A DNA stretch of 35,030 nt from Cryobacterium glucosi (lineage in GTDB: Bacteria; Actinomycetota; Actinomycetes; Actinomycetales; Microbacteriaceae): NCBI RefSeq assembly GCF_004402235.1, contig NZ_SOFS01000043.1:168397-203426 (forward strand), written 5' to 3'. Position numbers and translations under genes: made by a program. The notes beneath the pieces are model-generated. The model had not been told where the DNA came from, ran no database searches, and worked only from the letters and a program-made list of their open reading frames with translations. Shown here piece after piece: positions 1-7,044 of the stretch (position 1 is the first letter of the stretch; each line of letters begins with the position of its first letter).

Positions 1-269
1 CGCGGCGGGATCGTCGCCTGCGCCTCCCGGTTCACGAAGCCGTCTGACTCGAGGGTGCGCAGGGTCGATGCGAGCATCTTCTCGCTGATGCCCTCGATGG
101 ACCGCCGGAGCTCGCCCCAGCGGAGCGAGTCCTGCTGCAGGGCGAGCAGGATGAGCACGCCCCACTTGCTCGTGACGTGGTCGAGCACGGTGCGCGTGGC
201 GCATTTGGCCGGGTAGACGCCGGCGACGGCACCGGGACGCGCCCGCGAGACGTCGAAACTAACCTTCAT
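1..269 (-). CDS. qorR: HxlR/DUF24-family redox-sensing regulator, QorR-like (3' end outside window)
   Basis: The reading frame starts at the ATG at 269 and runs off the left edge, giving 89 codons of a winged-helix protein. The segment with TKWGxLILLAL-like character followed by LRWGELRRSIEGIS and KMLASTLRTLE is the typical HxlR DNA-binding core. A single cysteine, Cys23, sits just before that core, where DUF24 regulators carry their redox-sensing thiol; QorR of Corynebacterium glutamicum works this way on a quinone oxidoreductase gene. The gene is divergent from a clear qorB homologue and the gap holds two short palindromes, so local repression of qorB and of itself, released by quinone or diamide-type stress, is the likely role. 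Family assignment is firm; the effector is inferred. Confidence 0.85.
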   Translation of the reverse strand, partial: MKVSFDVSRARPGAVAGVYPAKCATRTVLDHVTSKWGVLILLALQQDSLRWGELRRSIEGISEKMLASTLRTLESDGFVNREAQATIPP

Positions 270-271
270 GC

Positions 272-298
272 AGGTAGCTTACCTAAAGGTGGGTACCT
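272..298. promoter_or_regulatory. Paired palindromic operator in the qorR-qorB gap
   Basis: Two adjacent inverted repeats are visible: AGGTAGCTTACCT at 272-284 and AGGTGGGTACCT at 287-298. Both have AGGT/ACCT arms and are spaced about 15 bp centre to centre. They abut the regulator start codon and lie about 65 bp upstream of qorB, as expected for a HxlR-type dimer operator covering a divergent promoter. Binding is inferred from position and symmetry. Confidence 0.6.
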
Positions 299-361
299 GT
301 GCGCGGGAAGGTACTCGGCCGTCCCGTGGTTGACTCTGACACGCCACCGAAAGGACAACAC

Positions 362-1216
362 ATGTCATACATCGTCACCGCCACCTCTGGTCACCTCGGC
401 CACCTCATCGTCGAATCCCTCCTCGCCCGCGGCGCGGCCCCGGAGAGCATCGTTGCGACAGCCCGCAAGGTCGACAAGCTGTCCGCTCTCGCCGCACTCG
501 GCGTGCGCACCGCAGTCCTCGACTACGGCAACCCCGAGACCGTGACCGCCGTCGTCGAACCGGGCGACGTGCTGATGCTCGTCTCCGGCAGCGAGGTCGG
601 CCAGCGCGTGCCGCAGCACACCGCCGTGATCGCGGCCGCCCAGGCCGCCGGCGTCGGGCGCATCGTCTACACGAGCGCCCCGAAGGCCACGACCTCCGCG
701 CTCGTGCTGGCCCCGGAGCACAAGGCCACCGAGGAGTTCCTGATCGCCTCGGGGGTCCCCTTCACCATCCTGCGCAACGGTTGGTACACCGAGAACTACA
801 CCGGTGAAATCGAGAAGGCACGCCAGGCCGGCGAGATCGTCGCGAGCGTCGGCGACGGCCGGGTCGCGAGCGCGAGCCGGGCCGACTATGCGGATGCCGC
901 GGCCGCGGCCATCCTCGACGACTCGCTCGCGGGCAAGACCCTCGAGCTCTCGGGCGACCACGCCTGGGACTTCGCCGAACTCGCAGCCACGATCGGAACC
1001 CTCATCGACTCATCGGTGGCCTTCCGGAACCTGACACCCGCAGCACACGCGGAGCTGCTCGCGTCCTTCGGCCTCGACGAGGGCACGGTGGGCTTCGTCG
1101 TCGGTCTCGACGCCAACATCCGCGACGGGCTGCTCGGCGAGACGAGCGGCGACCTGGCCCGCCTGATCGGACGGCCGACGACGCCGCTCGCGGAGGGCCT
1201 CGCCGCGAGCGTCTAA
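362..1216 (+). CDS. qorB: NAD(P)H:quinone oxidoreductase, QorB-like (NmrA/atypical SDR family)
   Basis: The 284-residue product matches Escherichia coli QorB along its length as I remember that sequence: a glycine-rich TSGHLGH nucleotide loop near residue 9, then SGSEVGQRVPQH, the LRNGWYTENY segment, and GRVASASRADYA. QorB reduces quinones with NAD(P)H and belongs to the atypical short-chain dehydrogenases that lack the classical YxxxK pair. The ATG at 362 is chosen because AAAGGA stands about 7 bases upstream; an in-frame GTG at 299 would add 21 residues that are not part of the family and lie in the operator region. It is transcribed divergently from the QorR-like regulator, which suggests induction by electrophile or redox stress. 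Expected location is the cytosol. Confidence 0.88.
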   Translation: MSYIVTATSGHLGHLIVESLLARGAAPESIVATARKVDKLSALAALGVRTAVLDYGNPETVTAVVEPGDVLMLVSGSEVGQRVPQHTAVIAAAQAAGVGRIVYTSAPKATTSALVLAPEHKATEEFLIASGVPFTILRNGWYTENYTGEIEKARQAGEIVASVGDGRVASASRADYADAAAAAILDDSLAGKTLELSGDHAWDFAELAATIGTLIDSSVAFRNLTPAAHAELLASFGLDEGTVGFVVGLDANIRDGLLGETSGDLARLIGRPTTPLAEGLAASV

Positions 1217-1232
1217 CCTCGCCTGTCCCGGC

Positions 1233-1309
1233 CCGGCCATGCCCCGGAGGTGGACCTGACGGCATCCGCCCCGGCCACGCCCCGGGGGGTGGACGCGGCG
1301 GCATCCGCC
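1233..1309. repeat. Imperfect tandem duplication of about 38 bp
   Basis: Two consecutive copies, 1233-1270 and 1271-1309, begin CCGGCCAYGCCCCGG and end GGCATCCGCC. They differ at a handful of positions and by one base in length. The repeat fills the gap between qorB and the acetyltransferase gene. No coding role is apparent, although the frame upstream of the acetyltransferase is open through it. Confidence 0.7.
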
Positions 1310-1384
1310 CCCGGGTCGGTAGGCTGTGCGATTGCAGAGATCGCACTGCACACACCCGAGCAGACGCAGATGAAGGACCCGACG

Positions 1385-1882
1385 ATGAGTGGCAGTACCG
1401 AACGCCTGTTCCGTTTCGAGCGGGTGGAGTGGGACGACCCGCGCGCCGCCGTGCTGCGCGCGCGGATGGACGTGGAGATGACCGCGCGCTACGCCGGCCC
1501 TGGCAGCCCCGAACTCGATGACGCCGTGACCGCGGCGCTCAGGATCGACCCCGCCGACATTCTCGCGACCGTGCTCGTGGTCGACGGCGACGGCACCCCC
1601 ATCGCCCACGCGGCCCTGCGCACCCATGATGGCGACTGGGAGGTCAAGCGCGTGATCGTCTCCGACGACCAGCGCGGGCGCGGGGTCGGCCGTGCCCTGA
1701 TGAACGAGCTCGAGCGCATCGCCCGTGCCGCCGGCGTGCCGCGGCTCATCCTGCAGACCGGCAGCAAGCAACCGGATGCGGTCGCCCTCTACGAGAAGAT
1801 CGGCTACACGCCGATCCCGATCTACGAACCGTACATCGAGGCGATCCCGCACTCGTTCTGCTTCGAGAAGCTGCTCGCCTGA
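1385..1882 (+). CDS. GNAT-family N-acetyltransferase
   Basis: The 165-residue protein has the GNAT fold signature: a strand ending VKRVIVSDDQ followed by the acetyl-CoA loop RGRGVGRALMNELE (consensus R/QxxGxG/A), then LILQTGSKQPDAVALYEKIGYTPI, the usual motif B and the GY/F turn. The acceptor substrate cannot be told from sequence. The ATG at 1385 is preferred because GAAGGA lies 8 bases upstream; an in-frame ATG at 1370 would add five residues and has no clear ribosome binding site. The frame is open back to 1250 but that region is the tandem repeat. The gene stands alone between qorB and the convergent alcohol dehydrogenase gene. Confidence 0.85.
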   Translation: MSGSTERLFRFERVEWDDPRAAVLRARMDVEMTARYAGPGSPELDDAVTAALRIDPADILATVLVVDGDGTPIAHAALRTHDGDWEVKRVIVSDDQRGRGVGRALMNELERIARAAGVPRLILQTGSKQPDAVALYEKIGYTPIPIYEPYIEAIPHSFCFEKLLA

Positions 1883-1937
1883 CCTGCACCGCTCCACATT
1901 CCCGCGTCGCCCCGCATCCGCTCGCCCCGCCGTGCCC

Positions 1938-2008
1938 CGAGAGTGCACGTGTGGCCCTGAAGGCCGCTTGACTTTGCCTGCGATTCAACGGCCGAAAGCG
2001 CACTCTCG
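1938..2008. repeat. 71-bp imperfect palindromic intergenic element
   Basis: The ends CGAGAGTGC (1938-1946) and GCACTCTCG (2000-2008) are perfect inverted repeats of 9 bp. Inside, GGCC and TGAA segments are mirrored as well, so the whole element can fold on itself. It lies between the convergent acetyltransferase and alcohol dehydrogenase genes. It looks like a REP/MITE-type intergenic repeat, or less likely a bidirectional terminator. No second copy was noticed in this window. Confidence 0.5.
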
Positions 2009-2034
2009 CGAACGCCGGCGCGGGAGACGCTCCG

Positions 2035-2062
2035 TCGAATCGAATCGAATCGAATCGAATCG
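2035..2062. repeat. TCGAA pentanucleotide tandem repeat
   Basis: Five perfect TCGAA copies at 2035-2059 continue into a partial copy. The unit is not a multiple of three, but the tract is in intergenic DNA downstream of two convergent genes, so slippage would not change a protein. Confidence 0.85.
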
Positions 2063-2110
2063 GTGCAGTGCGGGGCGGTGTCGTTTTTGGCGGCGTTGTC
2101 GGGAACGACG

Positions 2111-3127
2111 TCAGGCGAGCCGGGGGTCGACGTGCAGTTTGGGACCGAGGCCGGCGCCGGCGGGGCGATGCCCGGCCAGGATCTCTCGCACACCGCTGAG
2201 CCCGACCGTCGCGGCGACGAGCGGGCGCGGGTCGACGGCACCGCTCGCGTAGAGGTCGATCGTGCCCCTGAGCCCCGGGGAGGCGCTCAGGATGCCGACC
2301 GCCGTCACGTCCTTGAGAGCGAGGGTTCGGGTGTCGATCAGGCTCGGGCTGCCGGCGAGACCGACGTAGACCACGCGCTTCCCCGGCTCGACCAGGTCGA
2401 GGGCGCGGGCGGGCAGGGCGGCCGCGTTGGAGGCGTCGATGACGGCGTCGAAGGGCGACTCCGGCAGGTCGGCGTCGGTCCAGACTCCGTCGAAGCCGAG
2501 GCTCCTGGCGTAGTCCAGTGAGCGCGCGGACCGTCCCATCACGTGCACCTCTGCACCCTGCTGCCGGGCGAACAAGGCGATGAGCAGACCGATCGTGCCC
2601 GCTCCGAGGACGAGCGCCCGGTCGCCGGGTTCCAGTGCTGCACCCCGAACGGAACGCAGCGCGTTGCCGCCCGGTTCGACGAGCGCGCCGAGCACGTCGT
2701 CGACGGTGTCGGGCAGCTCGAACAGCGAGGTGGCGGGCACCGCGAGCTGTTCGGCGAGGGCACCGGGGAAGCCGCCGAGGATGCCGACCTCGAAGCGGAA
2801 CTCGCAGACATGCTGCAGGCCGCGGAGGCACCGACGGCACACCCCGCAGCCGAGCATGGTGTCACCGGTGACCCGGCGACCGAGCCACCGCCGGTCGACG
2901 CCTGCGCCGAGCGCGGTTACGGTCCCGGCCCACTCATGGCCGATCCGCATCGGGTACCGGGCCTTGCCGTCGTGCAGGTACTGCATCTCGCCGGTGAAGA
3001 ACTCGACGTCGGTTCCGCAGACGCCGACTCTCGCGACATCGACGACGACCTGGCCGGGCCCCGCAACCGGCGGGGCGACATCCTGCACGGATGCTTCCCC
3101 GGGCGCGGTGATGACAAAGGCCTTCAT
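2111..3127 (-). CDS. Zinc-dependent medium-chain alcohol dehydrogenase (MDR family)
   Basis: The 338-residue protein shows the full zinc-MDR layout. Catalytic zinc ligands are Cys37 (GVCGTD) and His64-Glu65 (GHEWAG). Structural zinc cysteines are Cys94, Cys97, Cys100 and Cys108. The Rossmann loop is VLGAGTIG at about 173-180. It oxidises an alcohol or polyol with NAD(P); the threonine/sorbitol dehydrogenase branch is suggested by the overall motif set but the substrate is not identifiable. The ATG at 3127 is preceded by AAAGGAAG. A VOC-family gene lies 78 bp upstream on the same strand and may be co-transcribed. Confidence 0.88.
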   Translation of the reverse strand: MKAFVITAPGEASVQDVAPPVAGPGQVVVDVARVGVCGTDVEFFTGEMQYLHDGKARYPMRIGHEWAGTVTALGAGVDRRWLGRRVTGDTMLGCGVCRRCLRGLQHVCEFRFEVGILGGFPGALAEQLAVPATSLFELPDTVDDVLGALVEPGGNALRSVRGAALEPGDRALVLGAGTIGLLIALFARQQGAEVHVMGRSARSLDYARSLGFDGVWTDADLPESPFDAVIDASNAAALPARALDLVEPGKRVVYVGLAGSPSLIDTRTLALKDVTAVGILSASPGLRGTIDLYASGAVDPRPLVAATVGLSGVREILAGHRPAGAGLGPKLHVDPRLA

Positions 3128-3205
3128 GGTGCTTCCTTTCGGCGTGGATCACGAGATCAGCCTGGGAAGCTCCACGAGCTGGTACGAAGCGGGTTCGGGT
3201 GCGCG

Positions 3206-3589
3206 TCAGGCAGGCTTCGCGTACCGGCCGATTTCCTGAAGCGCCCAGGAGTTGCCGTCAGGATCGCTGAAGTACGCGTACTTGACGCCACCCATGTCGT
3301 GGATCTCGGTGATCTGCAGGCCACGGTTCACGAGTTCGTCCCGTGCCGCGCCGATGTCGGAGACGACCAGGTGCAGGTTCTTGACCGTGCCGTGCTCAGG
3401 TCCATTCCCCATGCCGGTCCCGATGACCACGGAGCACGCCGAGCCCGGAGGGGTCAGCTGCACGATCCGCATTCCGTTGCCTGGCTGCACATCGTGATCC
3501 AGGTGGAAGCCGACAACATCCACGTAGAAGGCCTTGCTCCGTTCCACGTCCGCAACGGGCAACGGCACAAGCTCCAGTCGCATGTCCAT
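3206..3589 (-). CDS. VOC-family (glyoxalase/dioxygenase-like) protein
   Basis: The 127-residue product is a single VOC module made of two beta-alpha-beta-beta-beta halves: RLELVPLPVADVERSKAFY starts the first, and KNLHLVVSDIGAARDEL then KYAYFSDPDGNSWALQEI forms the second. The terminal Glu of WALQEI is a usual metal ligand. Family members include glyoxalases, extradiol dioxygenases and antibiotic-binding proteins, so the reaction is open. The ATG at 3589 is used; an ATG two codons downstream (3583) and a GTG at 3598 are alternatives, and no strong ribosome binding site separates them. The longer open frame extends antisense through the neighbouring hydrolase gene and is not real. Confidence 0.82.
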   Translation of the reverse strand: MDMRLELVPLPVADVERSKAFYVDVVGFHLDHDVQPGNGMRIVQLTPPGSACSVVIGTGMGNGPEHGTVKNLHLVVSDIGAARDELVNRGLQITEIHDMGGVKYAYFSDPDGNSWALQEIGRYAKPA

Positions 3590-3688
3590 GGTCGTCACTG
3601 TATCAAGGAGCGACAGCCACTCGCGGCGAACGGCGCCGCGGCGTAGCGTGGCCTCGTGACACCGTCCGAAAGCTTCTGAGGAGGAATC

Positions 3689-4252
3689 GTGACCACCCTC
3701 GACAACCGGCCGAACACCGCTCTGCTCGTCATCGACGTCCAGACCGGTTTCGTGAAAGACGCCTACGATCGGGACGCGATCGTCGGGAACGTCAGCACCG
3801 TCGTCAACAAGGCGCGAGCCGCCGGCGTCGACCTCATCTGGGTGCAGCACCACAACGACGACCAGCCGCAGGGGAGTGCTTCCTGGCAGCTCGTACCCGA
3901 ACTCGTGCGCCTCGAGGCGGAACCGCTCGTGCACAAGGCGTACGCCGACGCCTTCGAGGACACCGACCTCGAGTCCGTGCTCGCCGAACGCGGCATCGGC
4001 GGTCTTGTGATCGCCGGTGCGCAAACGGATGAGTGCATCCGGTCGACGCTCCACGGCGCGATCGTCCGCGGCTACGACGCCATCCTCGTCAGTGATGCCC
4101 ACACCACCGAGGACCTGAGCGGCTTTGGTGCGCCGCCGCCGGACCTGGTGATCGCCCACACCAACCTGTACTGGGAATACCACACGGCCCCCGGGCGGAC
4201 AGCGGGCACGGTGACCACTGCCGACCTTGACTTCACGGCGCCGTCCTCCTGA
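3689..4252 (+). CDS. Isochorismatase-family cysteine hydrolase
   Basis: The 187-residue protein carries the family's catalytic triad: Asp16 in LLVIDVQTGF, Lys83 in LVHKAYADAF, and Cys116 in AQTDECIRST. The usual cis-peptide region before the cysteine (VIAGAQ) is present. Such enzymes hydrolyse amides or, in the founding group, isochorismate; nicotinamidase, N-carbamoyl hydrolases and ureide hydrolases belong here, and I cannot choose among them. The GTG start at 3689 has a strong GAGGAGGAA site 3 to 9 bases upstream. It is divergent from the VOC gene with a gap of about 100 bp. Confidence 0.88.
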   Translation: MTTLDNRPNTALLVIDVQTGFVKDAYDRDAIVGNVSTVVNKARAAGVDLIWVQHHNDDQPQGSASWQLVPELVRLEAEPLVHKAYADAFEDTDLESVLAERGIGGLVIAGAQTDECIRSTLHGAIVRGYDAILVSDAHTTEDLSGFGAPPPDLVIAHTNLYWEYHTAPGRTAGTVTTADLDFTAPSS

Positions 4253-4397
4253 GGCGACCGGGCCGGCGGACGGAAACAGCGCTTCGCTCGAGGCTGGGAA
4301 ATCGCCGGGACGGACTTCCGTGGCCCGCGGGGGCGCAGCACACTGGATGCCGAAAGTGGAAGCTCAAACCTCGCGCGACCCGAACGTGGAGTGACGA

Positions 4398-5195
4398 ATG
4401 GGCAGGATTACGCAGGCCTCGATAGTGCGACCGGGTCGGATCGGAAGGCGAGCCGGCGTCGGCATCCTGGCGGCGGCGCTCATCGTCGCGGGTGTCACGG
4501 CGGCCGCGCCGCGCGCCGAGGCGGAGGTCCGGACAGTAGCAACCGCTGCCGCTGCCGCGCACTCCGTGTCAGAGACAGTCCCCGCTGCCGCGGCAGTGTC
4601 CTCGGTGAAGGCCCTCGACTCCGACCAGGTCATCACCGACCCGGCGTGGTTCAACGCAGCCTATGCCGAGGGATTCCGGCTCTACATTCTGGCGTCGACC
4701 GACTGGGGCACCTGCACCCCCGCGGCCCACGCCCAGCCGCAACTGCAGATGGCCCTCGACGCCGGGCTGAAGCTCGCCGCATACACCCGCAATCCCGCCT
4801 GCTGGCAGGCCGGCATCGCTGCGACGGGTCCGTACAGCACCCGGCTCCAGTTCTTCGCCCTCGACATCGAGACCGGCAGCCCGCCCCTCACCCGGGACAT
4901 GATCACGGGGGTGCAGGAGCTCGGAGTGCGCCCGGTCGTCTATAGCGGAGCGGCGATGTGGCCGCTCCTGATGGGAGAAACGACCGAATTCTCCGACGTC
5001 GCCCTGTGGGACACCGCAACCGGTCCCCTCGACTATCCGAGCTGGACTGCCGAAGTCCTCGCACCCGAACCGGTGCCGTACGGAGGCTGGAATGACTCGG
5101 GCAACCTGCGGATCGGCGTGCAGCAGGAGTTCGAGCGCACCCTGAACGGCGTCAGGGTCGACCTTGATTCCTTCGACGCCGAATTCCTGTATTGA
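4398..5195 (+). CDS. Secreted GH25-like (lysozyme-type TIM barrel) protein
   Basis: The 265-residue protein has a basic N-terminus, a hydrophobic segment (about residues 18-36) and an AEA-like cleavage site near 42, so export is expected. The mature part resembles the GH25/DUF1906 barrel: Asp74 at the end of strand 1 (ALDSD), the DxE pair Asp156-Glu158 in FFALDIETG on strand 4-5, a VVYSG strand, an ALWD strand, and a final VDLDSFD strand like the GH25 ending. Cys106 and Cys135 could form a disulfide. A muramidase-type role on peptidoglycan is possible, but divergence is large enough that activity is uncertain. The ATG at 4398 follows GTGGAGTG. The gene is monocistronic and ends 25 bp from a convergent gene. 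Confidence 0.7.
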   Translation: MGRITQASIVRPGRIGRRAGVGILAAALIVAGVTAAAPRAEAEVRTVATAAAAAHSVSETVPAAAAVSSVKALDSDQVITDPAWFNAAYAEGFRLYILASTDWGTCTPAAHAQPQLQMALDAGLKLAAYTRNPACWQAGIAATGPYSTRLQFFALDIETGSPPLTRDMITGVQELGVRPVVYSGAAMWPLLMGETTEFSDVALWDTATGPLDYPSWTAEVLAPEPVPYGGWNDSGNLRIGVQQEFERTLNGVRVDLDSFDAEFLY

Positions 5196-5220
5196 GACGG
5201 CCTCCCGCCGGTGCCGCCCT

Positions 5221-6039
5221 CTACTGACGCGAGAAAGCGGATGCCGCGAGCACCTGCTCCGGGGTCGGCCGCACCCCGGTGTACAGCTCGAACTGGTGAG
5301 CGGCCTGCAGCGCGATGACCTCGGCCCCGGTCACGACCCGCTTCCCGGCCGCACGCGCCGCGCGGATCAGGGGCGTTTCCGCCGGAAGGGCGACCACATC
5401 GAAGACGGTCGTGGCCGCGTCGACGGTGCCGAGCGGGTATGCGAGGCTCTCGGACTCTGCGCCACCGCTCATCCCGATCGGGGTCACGTTGACGATCAGC
5501 GGTGCGGTCTCGGCTCCCGGGTCCGGCAGCCACCGGTAGCCGAGCTCGTCAGCGAGCAGGCGACCGCTGGTCTCGTTGCGGGCGATGATGGTTCCGTCGG
5601 AGAAACCGGCGTCCCGGAAGGCCGCACCGACGGCCTTCGCCATTCCACCGCTCCCTCGGAGCAGGAACGGTGTGCCCGGATCGATGCCGTGCTCGGCGAT
5701 GAGCTCGGCAATGGCCAGGTAGTCGGTGTTCGACGCCTTCAGGACCCCGTTGTCGTTGACGATGGTGTTCACCGAGCGGATGGCGGTCGCGGAGGCATCC
5801 ATCTCGTCGACGAGCGCGATGACGTCCTCTTTGAAGGGCATCGACACGGAGCAGCCGCGGATGCCGAGCGCCCGCACGCCGCCGATCGCCGCGGTGATGT
5901 CGGTTGTCGTGAATGCCTTGTAGATGAAGTCGAGGCCGAGCTCGTCGTAGAGGTAGTTGTGGAAACGGGTGCCGATGTTGCTCGGGCGGGCCGCGAGCGA
6001 GATGCACAGCTGCGTGTCCTTGTTGAGCGCTGGTTTCAT
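5221..6039 (-). CDS. Shikimate dehydrogenase-like protein (SDH-L/HI0607 type)
   Basis: The 272-residue product follows the SDH-L group described from Haemophilus influenzae HI0607: LCISLAARPSNIGTRFHNYLYDELGLDFIYKAF (shown here in abbreviated form in parts), then GIRGCSVSMPFKEDV with the catalytic-type Lys70, SNTDY with Asp106, and a nucleotide loop GSGGMAKA at 129-136. SDH-L proteins reduce dehydroshikimate poorly, and their natural substrate is unsettled, so this is probably not the housekeeping AroE; no other aro gene is near. The ATG at 6039 has GGAGAAGAA upstream. It lies downstream of the PhzF-family gene on the same strand with an 88-bp gap that holds a hairpin. Confidence 0.85.
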   Translation of the reverse strand: MKPALNKDTQLCISLAARPSNIGTRFHNYLYDELGLDFIYKAFTTTDITAAIGGVRALGIRGCSVSMPFKEDVIALVDEMDASATAIRSVNTIVNDNGVLKASNTDYLAIAELIAEHGIDPGTPFLLRGSGGMAKAVGAAFRDAGFSDGTIIARNETSGRLLADELGYRWLPDPGAETAPLIVNVTPIGMSGGAESESLAYPLGTVDAATTVFDVVALPAETPLIRAARAAGKRVVTGAEVIALQAAHQFELYTGVRPTPEQVLAASAFSRQ

Positions 6040-6087
6040 GGTTCTTCTCCCGGGATGAGGTGCGGTCTTTCCACGGTAACCCGGACG

Positions 6088-6112
6088 CCCCGTCCGAAGG
6101 TCCGAGACGGGG
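6088..6112 (-). terminator. Hairpin after the PhzF-family gene
   Basis: CCCCGTC (6088-6094) and GACGGGG (6106-6112) form a 7-bp stem around an 11-base loop, 15 to 40 bases past the stop of the PhzF-family gene. There is no U-tract, which is common for actinobacterial terminators, so function is tentative. Confidence 0.4.
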
Positions 6113-6127
6113 TCGAGGAGATCGGGT

Positions 6128-6985
6128 TCAGGAGATGACCGAGGCTGTCCCGGACACCACGATGCCGCCGGTCTCGGGGATATCGACGGTGAGCAGGCTC
6201 GGGCGGCCGACGTGACGGCCCTGGTGGATCAACACTCGCGCCGGGGCGTCGACGAGGCGCAGCGCCCGGAGGTAGCCGCCGACGGAGGCCGCCGCAGAGC
6301 CCGTCGCCGGGTCCTCGGTCATGGTCCCGACCGGGAAGAGGTTCCGCGCCTCGAACTCGAGCGGCCCCAGCACGCGGAGGGTCGTCACGGTGCCCGCCCA
6401 GCCCTCTGCGTCCATCAGGGCACGCACCTGGGCAGGGTCGAACCGGAAGCCGTCGAAGGTCGCCGTCTCCGCGAAGACGAGCACGGGGTGCACGTTGCCC
6501 GCGAAGGCGAGCCGGGGCGGGTAGTCCGGGTGCAGGTCGGCGGTGTCGACGCCGAGCAGCCGCAGCAGGTGCTCGAGCACCGATGCCCCGATCGGCTCCA
6601 CCCGCGGCTCGACACTCGTGAACGAGGCCACGATCCCGTCAGCGGTGCGCCGGGTGGCGATCCTCACCTCCCCGATCTTCGTCTCGAACACGAAGGATTC
6701 TGCGTCACCGCGGCCGGCGAGCGCAACGGCGGTCGCGATCGTCGCGTGACCGCAGAACGGCACTTCCGCCGTGGGGGAGAAGTAACGGATGCCCGCTCTT
6801 CCCGGGTCCTGCGGGGTCGGCGGCCGGGTCAGGAACGCGGTTTCCGCGTATCCGAGCGCCGCCGCGATCCGCTGCATCTCGGCGTCGGGGAGCGTGCTCG
6901 CGTCGAGCACGACACCGGCCGGGTTGCCACCGGTGGGCTCGGCGGCGAAGGCGGTCAGGCGCAGGATCTCGGTCTCGTCGGACAT
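6128..6985 (-). CDS. PhzF-family isomerase-like protein
   Basis: The 285-residue protein has the two-lobed PhzF architecture. Glu48 in GYAETAFL corresponds to the catalytic glutamate, RYFSPTAEVPFCGHAT is the first lobe signature, and GTMTEDPATGSAAASVGGYL is the second lobe signature. PhzF itself isomerises dihydro-hydroxyanthranilate in phenazine synthesis. No other phenazine gene is present, so this is one of the many family members of unknown substrate. The ATG at 6985 begins at MSDETEI; an in-frame upstream ATG at 7033 would add 16 non-conserved residues overlapping the divergent promoter region. It is divergent from the GH13 gene by 59 bp. Confidence 0.85.
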   Translation of the reverse strand: MSDETEILRLTAFAAEPTGGNPAGVVLDASTLPDAEMQRIAAALGYAETAFLTRPPTPQDPGRAGIRYFSPTAEVPFCGHATIATAVALAGRGDAESFVFETKIGEVRIATRRTADGIVASFTSVEPRVEPIGASVLEHLLRLLGVDTADLHPDYPPRLAFAGNVHPVLVFAETATFDGFRFDPAQVRALMDAEGWAGTVTTLRVLGPLEFEARNLFPVGTMTEDPATGSAAASVGGYLRALRLVDAPARVLIHQGRHVGRPSLLTVDIPETGGIVVSGTASVIS

Positions 6986-7044
6986 GCTCAACACCCTAGG
7001 CCACCGGTGCGACGCCGCCCCGGGGGGGTGCAAAGCTGAGAGAC

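Noticed and set aside
2035..2062. Phase-variable promoter or coding repeat
   Set aside because: The TCGAA tract lies past the ends of two convergent genes, so length change has no evident effect on expression or frame.
6128..6985. Phenazine biosynthesis locus
   Set aside because: Only a PhzF-family gene is present; none of the other phz genes is near, and the family is widespread outside phenazine producers.
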